Source: an uncultured Eubacteriales bacterium | GTDB lineage: Bacteria > Bacillota > Clostridia > Oscillospirales > Oscillospiraceae | Direction: 5' to 3' | DNA: 31,741 nucleotides | Assembly: GCA_900546615.1 (NCBI GenBank) | Contig: URDJ01000031.1 | Location: 1 to 31,741 of the forward strand | Shown: positions 6,590-14,476 of the stretch, piece by piece | Numbering within the stretch: position 1 is the first letter of the stretch | Layout of the letters: each line of letters starts with the position of its first letter | Program-made: the position numbers and the translations under genes | Notes under the pieces: model-generated | The model's input: the letters and a program-made list of their open reading frames with translations, nothing else | What the model was told of the DNA's origin: nothing | Databases searched by the model: none

Positions 6590-7303
6590 TTATTCGCAGG
6601 TCAGCAGCTCGCGGAGCCGCTCCACGGCGCGGCGCTCGAGGCGCGAGACCTGTACCTGCGAGACGCCTATGACCCGAGCCGCGGCGTCCTGGGTCATGTC
6701 GTGGAAGAACCTGAGTCCTATGACCTGCCGCTCGCGCTCGGGCAGGGCGTCGATGGCCTCGCGGAGCGAGACCTGCTCGACCAGGCGCTCCTCCTGGCCG
6801 TAGTCCCCCAGCACCTGTTCGAGCGTGAAGCCCTCCTCCCCGCTCTCGCGCTGGAGGCTCTCAGCGGGGCCGGTCGCCGTCTCCGCGACGGCGATGTCCT
6901 CGGGCGTTATACCCGTCTCGTCGGATAGCTCCGAGACGGTCGGCTCGCGGCCGAGGCGCTGCTCGAGCGTCGTGCGGGCGCTCCTGATGACCGCGGCGCG
7001 CTCCTTTATGCCGCGGCTGACCTTGACCGCGCCGTCGTCGCGCAGGAAGCGGCGTATCTCACCGGATATCTTGGGCACGGCGTAGGTGGAAAACTGGGTG
7101 CCGAAGCTCTCGTCATAGCCCTCGATGGCCTTGAGGAAACCCACACAGCCGAGCTGATAGAGGTCCTCGGAGTCCACGCCGCGGCCGAAGTAGCGGCGGG
7201 CGACGCTCCAGATGAGTCCGGAGTTTTCCGCTACCATGCGTTCGGCGGCGTCTCTGTCGCCGGCTCTGGCGGAGCGGAGGCACTCGATGGCGTCCTCGGT
7301 CAT
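6590..7303 (-). CDS. sigF: Sporulation sigma factor SigF
   Basis: Sigma-F directs early transcription in the forespore. The 237-aa protein has sigma-70 region 2 (residues ~30-100, with YQLGCVGFLKAIEGYDE and FSTYAVPKISGEIRRFLRDD), region 3 (RLGREPTVSELSDETG) and region 4 (ALPERERQVIGLRFF, ending in the recognition helix QDAAARVIGVSQVQVSRLER). It is the last gene of the spoIIA operon: its ATG directly abuts the TAA of spoIIAB, so the sigma factor and its inhibitor are translationally coupled. Position separates it from sigma-G, which is normally not next to spoIIAA/spoIIAB. Confidence 0.95.
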   Translation of the reverse strand: MTEDAIECLRSARAGDRDAAERMVAENSGLIWSVARRYFGRGVDSEDLYQLGCVGFLKAIEGYDESFGTQFSTYAVPKISGEIRRFLRDDGAVKVSRGIKERAAVIRSARTTLEQRLGREPTVSELSDETGITPEDIAVAETATGPAESLQRESGEEGFTLEQVLGDYGQEERLVEQVSLREAIDALPERERQVIGLRFFHDMTQDAAARVIGVSQVQVSRLERRAVERLRELLTCE

Positions 7304-7741
7304 TTATTCGCCCTGCCTCCGCTCGATGGTGCGGACCATGGTGACGGTGGTGCCGCGGCCCGGCGAGGAGCGGACGCGGAGCTTGTCCATAAAGCTCTCC
7401 ATGATGGTGAAGCCCATGCCGCTGCGCTCGGCGCCGCCCGTGGTAAAGAGCGGCTCGCGGGCGCGCTGGACGTCCTCGATGCCCCGGCCCCAGTCCTTGA
7501 CGACGATCTCGAGCCTGCCGCCCTTCATGATACGCAGCCGCAGCAGGACGCGGCCGATGCAGTCCGGGTAGGCGTGGACGATTGCGTTTGTGACGGCCTC
7601 GGAGACGGCGGTTTTGATGTCGCCCAGCTCCTCCAGGGTTGGGTCGAGCTGCGAGGCAAAGGCGGCGGCAGCGGCTCTGGCGAAGCCCTCGTTGACGCTG
7701 CGGCTGGGGAATTCTATTTTTATGTAGTTTTCGGATCTCAC
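7304..7741 (-). CDS. spoIIAB: Anti-sigma F factor SpoIIAB
   Basis: SpoIIAB binds and inhibits sigma-F and phosphorylates SpoIIAA. It is a small GHKL ATPase/kinase of 145 aa with the N box EAVTNAIVHAY (E48, N52), the G1 box DWGRGIED, and the G2 region TTGGAERSGMGFTIM. The start is GTG 7741, which overlaps the spoIIAA stop as GTGA and gives the standard N-terminus SENYIKIEFPS; longer upstream reading is spurious because it runs through spoIIAA. The stop abuts the sigF ATG. Confidence 0.95.
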   Translation of the reverse strand: MRSENYIKIEFPSRSVNEGFARAAAAAFASQLDPTLEELGDIKTAVSEAVTNAIVHAYPDCIGRVLLRLRIMKGGRLEIVVKDWGRGIEDVQRAREPLFTTGGAERSGMGFTIMESFMDKLRVRSSPGRGTTVTMVRTIERRQGE

Positions 7742-8058
7742 TGTCTGCGTTCTCCCTTCACTGTAATGAACCTGTCGATGCCCGAGGCGTCGAGGACGCG
7801 GAGGGGCTGTTTGCCGGGGTTGGCGACCTGTGCGCGGCCGCCGGTGTCGTGCATCCACTGGCGTGTTTTCATGATAAGCGCGATGCCGGAAGAATCCATA
7901 AAAGTGAGGCCGGCAAGGTCGAGCACCGCGTCGCGGGGCATATATTTTTCGAGCAGCCCGCTGATCGTCTCCATCGCGCCTCGGGCGCCGTGGTGGTCCA
8001 GTTCCCCGGACAGGTGCAGAATGAGCCGCCCGGAGGAATAGCTCGTCGTAATATCCAT
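7738..8058 (-). CDS. spoIIAA: Anti-sigma F antagonist SpoIIAA
   Basis: SpoIIAA is the STAS-domain protein that, when dephosphorylated, displaces sigma-F from SpoIIAB. It has 106 aa with the phosphorylation-site signature FMDSSGIALIM; S57 is the expected phosphoserine. ATG 8058 is chosen because AAAGGAGG lies about 8 nt upstream; the open frame extends further to 8199 without support. It is the first gene of the operon. The SpoIIE phosphatase is not in the window. I could not identify a clear sigma-H promoter upstream. Confidence 0.95.
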   Translation of the reverse strand: MDITTSYSSGRLILHLSGELDHHGARGAMETISGLLEKYMPRDAVLDLAGLTFMDSSGIALIMKTRQWMHDTGGRAQVANPGKQPLRVLDASGIDRFITVKGERRQ

Positions 8059-8366
8059 AGAAATAGCCTCCTTTCCTGCTATTTTAGCGTTTATCCGGGA
8101 CGCAGACTGTCGAAACGGCAAGGAAGCCAAAAAAGTTTGACCGGCCGGTAACGTCAAAAGAGCCTCCCTTGCGCTTCCCGTAAGCAAGCGCATGCCCATG
8201 ACGCCGGCAACGGCGGAGGGTTTTTACAACGCCGCTGCAGCTTTCAATATTCCGCGCGTCGAGGCCGCGCGGCCGGGTCGTCCGTGAGTTTGCGTCACTT
8301 CGGCTAAGACCACAGACCGCCGCGTGGGCCTTTTTATCTTGGTTGGGTCAAAATGAGATTATGCGC
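8059..8366. other. Divergent intergenic region spoIIA/ahcY
   Basis: About 300 bp without a believable gene. It holds the spoIIAA ribosome site (AAAGGAGG near 8066-8073) and several weak GC-rich inverted repeats, for example CCGCGCG (8252-8258) with CGCGCGG (8266-8272). It should contain the spoIIA promoter on the minus strand, but I see no confident match to a sigma-H consensus. No tRNA or riboswitch fold was recognised. Confidence 0.4.
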
Positions 8367-8396
8367 TTGAAAGCGGGGGCGGGTTGGTGATAAAAT
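8367..8396 (+). promoter_or_regulatory. ahcY promoter
   Basis: TTGAAA (8367-8372), an 18-nt spacer and TAAAAT (8391-8396) form a plausible sigma-A promoter, giving a short leader before GGAGG at 8420-8424. Confidence 0.6.
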
Positions 8397-8432
8397 AAAG
8401 AGGTTATTAAAATGTGTCTGGAGGTATCCAAC

Positions 8433-9668
8433 ATGAATGAGATCAAAGACATCGCCCTTGCCCCCTCCGGTGAGAAAAAAATAGCATGGGTACGCAGAAA
8501 TATGCCCGTCCTGCGCGACATTGAGGCCGACTTTGAGCGCGAGAAGCCCTTCGCGGGCATGAAGGTCGCACTCTCCGTCCACCTTGAGGCCAAGACCGCC
8601 TATCTCTGCCGCGTGCTCGCCTCCGGCGGCGCGCAGATGTTCGTGACCGGCTCGAACCCGCTCTCCACGCAGGACGACGTCGCGGCGGCCCTCGCCGCCG
8701 GCGGCATCGAAGTCCACGCCGTCCACGGGGCGACGCCCGAGGAATACGCAAGGCACCTCGACGCCGTGCTCTCCGTCGGTCCCAACATCATCATCGACGA
8801 CGGCGGCGAGCTGGTAGAGCTCATGCGCACGAAGTTTAAAGATCTCCTGCCCGGCGTCATCGGCGGCTGCGAGGAGACCACCACCGGCATCAACAGGCTC
8901 AAAAAGCTCCACCGCGACGGCCTGCTGCCCTTCACCATGATGATGGTCAACGACGCCGACTGCAAGCACCTGTTCGACAACCGCTACGGCACGGGCCAGA
9001 GCGTATGGGACGGCATCATGCGCACGACGAACCTCATCGTCGCGGGCAAGTACGTCGTCGTTTCCGGCTACGGCTGGTGCGGCAAGGGCGTCGCGATGCG
9101 CGCGGCGGGCCTCGGCGCGAAGGTCATCGTCACGGAGCCTGACCCCGTGCGCGCGCTCGAGGCCGTCATGGACGGCTACGAGGTCATGCCCATGCGCGAG
9201 GCCGCGAAAATTGGCGACATCTTCTGCACCGTCACCGGCTGCTGCGACATCATCACGAAGGAGCACTTCGGCCTCATGAAGGACGGCGCCATCCTCACGA
9301 ACGCGGGCCACTTCGACGTCGAGATAGACATGGCCGGCCTGCGCGAGTACGCGGTGAGCAGCCACGAGGCCAGGTATAACATAACGGGCTACGAGCTGCC
9401 GAACGGTCGTACCATCTTCGTCATCGCCGAGGGCAGGCTCGTTAACCTCGCCGCGGGCGACGGGCACCCGGCGGAGATCATGGACATGAGCTTTGCGATC
9501 CAGGCGCTGTCGGCGGAGTATCTGGCGAAGAACCGGGGCAGCCTGCCCTGCGCGCCGCTCAAGGTGCCGGAGGAGATAGACAAGGCCGTGGCAAGAAGGA
9601 AGCTCAGGAGCATGAACGTGGAGACCGACGAGATGAGCGAGACCCAGAAGGAGTATCTCGGCATCTGA
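8433..9668 (+). CDS. ahcY: Adenosylhomocysteinase-family hydrolase
   Basis: This enzyme hydrolyses S-adenosylhomocysteine to adenosine and homocysteine, regenerating the methyl cycle. Visible in the 411-aa product: IIDDGGELV (120-128), CEETTTGI (146-153), the substrate-site segment VNDADCKHLFDN with K178 and D182, the NAD-binding loop GYGWCGKG (212-219), and AGDGHPAEIMDMSF near the C-terminus. ATG 8433 is set by GGAGG 8 nt upstream. It is at the short end of the family and lacks the C-terminal Lys-Tyr tail of classical enzymes, as in thermophile/archaeal-type members, some of which use S-inosylhomocysteine. mgtE follows after 24 nt. Confidence 0.93.
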   Translation: MNEIKDIALAPSGEKKIAWVRRNMPVLRDIEADFEREKPFAGMKVALSVHLEAKTAYLCRVLASGGAQMFVTGSNPLSTQDDVAAALAAGGIEVHAVHGATPEEYARHLDAVLSVGPNIIIDDGGELVELMRTKFKDLLPGVIGGCEETTTGINRLKKLHRDGLLPFTMMMVNDADCKHLFDNRYGTGQSVWDGIMRTTNLIVAGKYVVVSGYGWCGKGVAMRAAGLGAKVIVTEPDPVRALEAVMDGYEVMPMREAAKIGDIFCTVTGCCDIITKEHFGLMKDGAILTNAGHFDVEIDMAGLREYAVSSHEARYNITGYELPNGRTIFVIAEGRLVNLAAGDGHPAEIMDMSFAIQALSAEYLAKNRGSLPCAPLKVPEEIDKAVARRKLRSMNVETDEMSETQKEYLGI

Positions 9669-9692
9669 TATTTTTGGGAGAGGTGAGCGGGT

Positions 9693-11081
<1,389 letters not shown>

Positions 11082-11103
11082 AGATTTTCGGGGGAACGCC
11101 CGC

Positions 11104-12018
11104 ATGGACATGACTAATGTGATATCCCAGATGGGGATATTGGTATTCATAATGGTAGTGGGCTTCGCCTGCGCAAAGCTGGGCGTGACGGGGCCGGAGT
11201 TCAACAGACGCACCTCGGGCGTCGTTATGAACGTGCTGCTGGTGTTCACGGTGCTGTATTCGGTGATGAATACGGACATGGAGATGGACCTTGCAGGCGT
11301 GGGCTTCACGATACTGGTGTTTTTCGTGATGTTCGTCGTGCTGGCCCTGCTGGGCTGGGCCACGGCGAAGGCGCTCAGGCCGGGGAAGGAGCGCGAGGGC
11401 ATCACCTTTTTTGCCGTCACGTTTTCCAATACGGTGTTTTTGGGTTTTCCGGTCATCGAGGCGCTCTACGGCGCGGACGGCATCTTCATTGCGGCGATAT
11501 CGAACATACCGTTTAACCTCCTCGCCTATACGCTCGGCATGGCTGTGGTGAGGGGCGGCAAGGAGGGCCTGGGAGTAAAACAGGCGCACTCGCCGCCGCT
11601 GCTGGCCTCGATAGCGGCGGTGCTGCTGTTTCTGAGCGGCATAGAGGTGCCGAAGTTCATCTCCAGCGCCTGCGGGACGCTCAGCGGGGCGACGGTGCCG
11701 ATGTCGATGCTCATCGTGGGCACGAGCCTCGGCTCGGTGCCGCTTAAAAAGGCGGCGGGCAACTGGCGCGTGTACGCGGTCGCGGCGGTGAAGCTGCTCG
11801 CGGCGCCGGTGCTGGTCTGGCTGGTCGTTCGGCTGTTCGTGACGGACGAGCTGCTGCTGGGCGTCACGGTCATCCTTGCCTCCGCGCCGACCGCCATGCT
11901 CGCGACGCTGTTCGCCATAAGCGCGGATAAGGACGAGGGCTACGCATCCGAATGCGTATTCATAGGCACGGTGCTCTCGGCGGTGACCATGCCGCTCATG
12001 ATCTGGCTGCTGCTCTGA
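11104..12018 (+). CDS. AEC-family permease
   Basis: An integral membrane transporter of the auxin efflux carrier (AEC) family, 304 aa with about ten hydrophobic segments. Typical features are the N-terminal MGILVFIMVVGFACAKLG, the FSNTVFLGFPVIEALYG segment (first broken helix), MSMLIVGTSLG in the middle, and APTAMLATLFAISADKDEGYASE near the end. Bacterial members move malate and other organic anions; the substrate here cannot be read from sequence. ATG 11104 follows GGGGGAACG. It is the last gene of the ahcY-mgtE unit, ending before a bidirectional terminator. Confidence 0.88.
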   Translation: MDMTNVISQMGILVFIMVVGFACAKLGVTGPEFNRRTSGVVMNVLLVFTVLYSVMNTDMEMDLAGVGFTILVFFVMFVVLALLGWATAKALRPGKEREGITFFAVTFSNTVFLGFPVIEALYGADGIFIAAISNIPFNLLAYTLGMAVVRGGKEGLGVKQAHSPPLLASIAAVLLFLSGIEVPKFISSACGTLSGATVPMSMLIVGTSLGSVPLKKAAGNWRVYAVAAVKLLAAPVLVWLVVRLFVTDELLLGVTVILASAPTAMLATLFAISADKDEGYASECVFIGTVLSAVTMPLMIWLLL

Positions 12019-12035
12019 GGCGGCGATATAAACGC

Positions 12036-12082
12036 AAAAAACCGACCCCGTTTCCTCGGAAAGCCCGAGAGACGGGGTCGGT
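12036..12082. terminator. Bidirectional terminator
   Basis: The stem ACCGACCCCGT (12041-12051) / ACGGGGTCGGT (12072-12082), with a further inner CTCGG/CCGAG pairing, lies between the converging AEC and DUF4173-like genes. On the minus strand it is followed by TTTTTT; on the plus strand only CTTGTTAT follows. Confidence 0.8.
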
Positions 12083-12099
12083 CTTGTTATATCTGTCAT

Positions 12100-13548
12100 T
12101 CAGTTAAGCCGGGCGAGCGGCAGGCTCCACTCCGTCCAGCTGCGCGGCACGGTGTCCCGGAGGCCGTCGATGCTGAGCTTCAGGCCCGCGCCGCCCTCGG
12201 CCTCATAGAGCCGCTCGAGCGCGGGCAGGGTGGAGGGCGAGAGGTTCGCGAGGTAATCGATGTCCACGCTCGCCAGGCGGCCGTCGAGGTAGGCGTCCAC
12301 GTTGTAGTCCGCAATGCGCACGTCTACGGAAAAGGCGTTGAAGATTATCCAGCCGTACAGCCCGAGCGCCGCGAAACATGGCCAGAACTTAAATCCCGGC
12401 CGCAGTATCTTCACCGCGGCGAGCACGAAGCTCAGGAGGATGAAGGCCATGGCCCAGAGGGTCATGACGCGCAGCAGGCTCAGGCCATAGGCCGTGATGT
12501 AGAGCCGCATCCTCCAGAAGGCCGAGGCGAGGATGACGAGCGTGAGCGCGCAGATGAGCAGCGAGAGCGCCTTCTCCCAGACCGTGCGCCCGCCCCGCGC
12601 GGAGCAGAACAGCACGAAGCCGAGGTCGATGGCCGCAACGAGCACCAGCTGATAAAAGCCGCGCCGCGCGTACTCCGCCCAGCCGCCCTGCATTGCAGCC
12701 GCCTCCGCTCCGCCGAACAGATAGGTGAACTGGACGAAGCAGAACAGCGCCTCGACCGCAGCGAGCAGCGCGAGCGCGGTGATGTACGCCGCCGGGGCGC
12801 CCGCATGGAGCTCCCTTGCCGCGCCTTCTGCGGGCGCGGGGCCGTGCACGGCGAAGTAGAGGCAGGAGAAGAAGCAGAAGCTCCAAAAGAGCGCGGAGAT
12901 GACGCGGAAGACGCGCGTCGTGAGCAGCGGTGCGGTGAACCAGTCCGCGATACCGGCGAAATAGCCCGCAAAGACCTGGTCCGCGGCGGCGAGCAGGGCG
13001 GTTACGACGACTAGCACCGGCAGGGCCAGCAGCGCGCCGGTGAGCGCCTGCGAGCCTCCGCCGCCCCTTTTGAGCCTGCCGAGTGCGCGGAAGGGCTTGT
13101 CCCAGTTCGTGAAAGCCGCGCGGAAGAAGAGGCCCACGGCCTCGCCCACGCAGGCGGCGTCGCCCAGCGGCGCGGCGGAGCGGCCGGAAAGGGAGAAGAA
13201 TGCGAGCACCGAGCCGCAGAAGATGAGCACGAAGTTCACGAGCCTCACCCCGCCGCTGCCCGTGAGCACGGAGCCTACGGCGAGCAGCCAGACCCCGGCG
13301 GCGAGACCGAGGCTGTACCTGTCCCAGCGGGCCTTGCGGCCGAGGAACAGCAGTACGAAGGCCCAGATGAGGGCGACGAATACCGCCGCGCCCAGCGCCG
13401 GGCCGGGGTGCGGGCCGAAGGCGAGGTTCGCGAGGCCCTCGAGGGTGAAAACGTTCCGCCAGAGTATGCCGAGACAGAGCGCGGCGGGGAGCATGAGGCA
13501 CTCGCGCGCGCCGAATATTGGCCTCGGGCTTTCAAGGGTGTTGTCCAT
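12100..13548 (-). CDS. DUF4173/DUF4153-like polytopic membrane protein
   Basis: A 482-aa integral membrane protein with roughly ten to twelve hydrophobic helices and a soluble C-terminal end. The QFTYLFGG segment and YARRGFYQL match the DUF4173/DUF4153 style as I recall it. The C-terminal ~80 residues contain DVRIADYNVDAYLDGRLASVD and are probably extracytoplasmic. Function is unknown for the family. ATG 13548 lies one base after the stop of the HTH gene, with GAGGAAG as ribosome site; the open frame upstream is a shadow of the HTH gene. It is the last gene of a three-gene operon and ends at the bidirectional terminator. Confidence 0.75.
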   Translation of the reverse strand: MDNTLESPRPIFGARECLMLPAALCLGILWRNVFTLEGLANLAFGPHPGPALGAAVFVALIWAFVLLFLGRKARWDRYSLGLAAGVWLLAVGSVLTGSGGVRLVNFVLIFCGSVLAFFSLSGRSAAPLGDAACVGEAVGLFFRAAFTNWDKPFRALGRLKRGGGGSQALTGALLALPVLVVVTALLAAADQVFAGYFAGIADWFTAPLLTTRVFRVISALFWSFCFFSCLYFAVHGPAPAEGAARELHAGAPAAYITALALLAAVEALFCFVQFTYLFGGAEAAAMQGGWAEYARRGFYQLVLVAAIDLGFVLFCSARGGRTVWEKALSLLICALTLVILASAFWRMRLYITAYGLSLLRVMTLWAMAFILLSFVLAAVKILRPGFKFWPCFAALGLYGWIIFNAFSVDVRIADYNVDAYLDGRLASVDIDYLANLSPSTLPALERLYEAEGGAGLKLSIDGLRDTVPRSWTEWSLPLARLN

Positions 13549-13549
13549 T

Positions 13550-13756
13550 TCAGTCTTCCTCAGTAAATTCCAGAATGTCCCCCGGCTGGCAGGCGAGCGC
13601 ACGGCAGAGGGCGTCGAGGGTCGAGAAGCGCACGGCTTTTGCCTTGCCGGTCTTGAGCACGGAGAGGTTCGCGAGGGTGATGCCGACCTTCTCGGCCAGC
13701 TCCGTGAGGCTCATCTTGCGGCGGGCGAGCATGACGTCGAGGTTTATCCTTATCAT
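13550..13756 (-). CDS. YozG-like XRE-family regulator (copy 2)
   Basis: A 68-aa helix-turn-helix protein: MLARRKMSLTELAEKVGITL, NLSVLKTGKAKAVRFSTLDA, and CQPGDILEF at the end. It is a paralogue of the regulator at 4396-4608. ATG 13756 is preferred over GTG 13765 because GAGGTG sits 6 nt upstream of it and the resulting N-terminus aligns with copy 1. It lies between a DUF2975-like gene and a DUF4173-like gene in a tight operon. Autoregulation through the TCGATAA repeats upstream of the operon is a reasonable inference. Confidence 0.87.
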   Translation of the reverse strand: MIRINLDVMLARRKMSLTELAEKVGITLANLSVLKTGKAKAVRFSTLDALCRALACQPGDILEFTEED

Positions 13757-13766
13757 GGCACGCACC

Positions 13767-14246
13767 TCAGATGGTGAGGTCGTTTTCCGACCTCATATCG
13801 GCGGCCTTGCGCGTGAGATGGGAGAGCGCGGCGCACAGGACGGAGATGGCGGCGCCGACGGCGCAGACGCCCATGCCTATGATGGCGATACCGATGTGCA
13901 GCAGACCCATCGAGAGCAGCACGACCCCGCCGACCAGGTAGTAGACCGTGTCCGCGGCGGCGAGAAGGCTGCAGGTGCGCAGGCGCAGGGCGTTTTTGAG
14001 GCAGAAACTGTTGTCGCGGCCTATCTCGGAGGCCATCTGCCAGACGAGTGCCATGAAATACATGACCGGTATCGTGCTTATCCAGAAGTATATGAGACAG
14101 GGCCAGAACATGCGCTGAAGGTCCGGCGTCTCGCGGGCGATATCCAGACCCAGCTGCGGCACCCAGACCGCGTCCAGGAACAAAACGCAGATGAACCCCA
14201 GCACCACAATTCCCTTCATCCAGCGGGAGAGCTCCTTCTGTTTCAT
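13767..14246 (-). CDS. DUF2975-like membrane protein (copy 2)
   Basis: A 159-aa membrane protein with four hydrophobic segments (about 12-30, 46-66, 88-112 and 116-138) and the cytoplasmic-type loop GRDNSFCLKNALRLRTCSLL between helices 2 and 3. This matches the NPF-ENVRLLRK loop of copy 1 in position. ATG 14246 follows AAAGGAG. It is first in the operon with the HTH regulator and the DUF4173-like protein, and has a well-formed promoter. Its function is not established; a membrane partner of the HTH protein is inferred from the repeated pairing. Confidence 0.75.
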   Translation of the reverse strand: MKQKELSRWMKGIVVLGFICVLFLDAVWVPQLGLDIARETPDLQRMFWPCLIYFWISTIPVMYFMALVWQMASEIGRDNSFCLKNALRLRTCSLLAAADTVYYLVGGVVLLSMGLLHIGIAIIGMGVCAVGAAISVLCAALSHLTRKAADMRSENDLTI

Positions 14247-14270
14247 ACCCGATCAGCTCCTTTCGCCCAG

Positions 14271-14299
14271 AGCATATCACACCCCTTATCGAATTGCAA
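14271..14299 (-). promoter_or_regulatory. Promoter of the DUF2975/HTH/DUF4173 operon
   Basis: On the minus strand TTGCAA (14299-14294), a 17-nt spacer and TATGCT (14276-14271) make a good promoter. The spacer itself contains TCGATAA, one of several copies of this heptamer here. The ribosome site AAAGGAG follows, then ATG 14246. Confidence 0.7.
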
Positions 14300-14339
14300 G
14301 TATTTTTTATCGATAAACAATAAATTTTTCTCGATAAAC
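14286..14339. promoter_or_regulatory. Putative operator array, TCGATAA repeats
   Basis: TTATCGA occurs at 14286-14292 (inside the promoter spacer), the palindrome TTATCGATAA at 14307-14316, and TCGATAAAC at 14310-14318 and again at 14331-14339, 21 bp apart (two helical turns). Such spaced sites upstream of and within a promoter suggest binding by a dimeric regulator, most simply the HTH protein of the operon. Confidence 0.5.
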
Positions 14340-14416
14340 GATGGCTGCACATCTCATCTGTCCCGAGGCTCCGACAGTGCCGCGGCGCGGGCGGATTGTT
14401 TTGGGCCACCAACGCG

Positions 14417-14465
14417 GATCAGGCCCCATTTCTTTGGCGCGTGCCGGAAGAAATGGGGCCTGATC
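14417..14465. repeat. Long perfect palindrome downstream of metH
   Basis: A 17-bp perfect stem (14417-14433 with 14449-14465, containing GGCCCCATTTCT) and an inner GGC/GCC pairing make a very stable hairpin 12 nt past the metH stop codon. No T run follows on the minus strand, so it may protect the 3' end or be a dispersed palindrome rather than a classic terminator. Its core resembles the hairpin at 39-82. Confidence 0.6.
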
Positions 14466-14476
14466 TGATTTTACTG

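Noticed and set aside
7304..7858. Longer N-terminus for spoIIAB
   Set aside because: It would run through the end of spoIIAA; GTG 7741 gives the standard N-terminus and the GTGA overlap.
9669..9692. M-box (magnesium) riboswitch for mgtE
   Set aside because: Only 24 nt separate it from ahcY, far too short for the fold.
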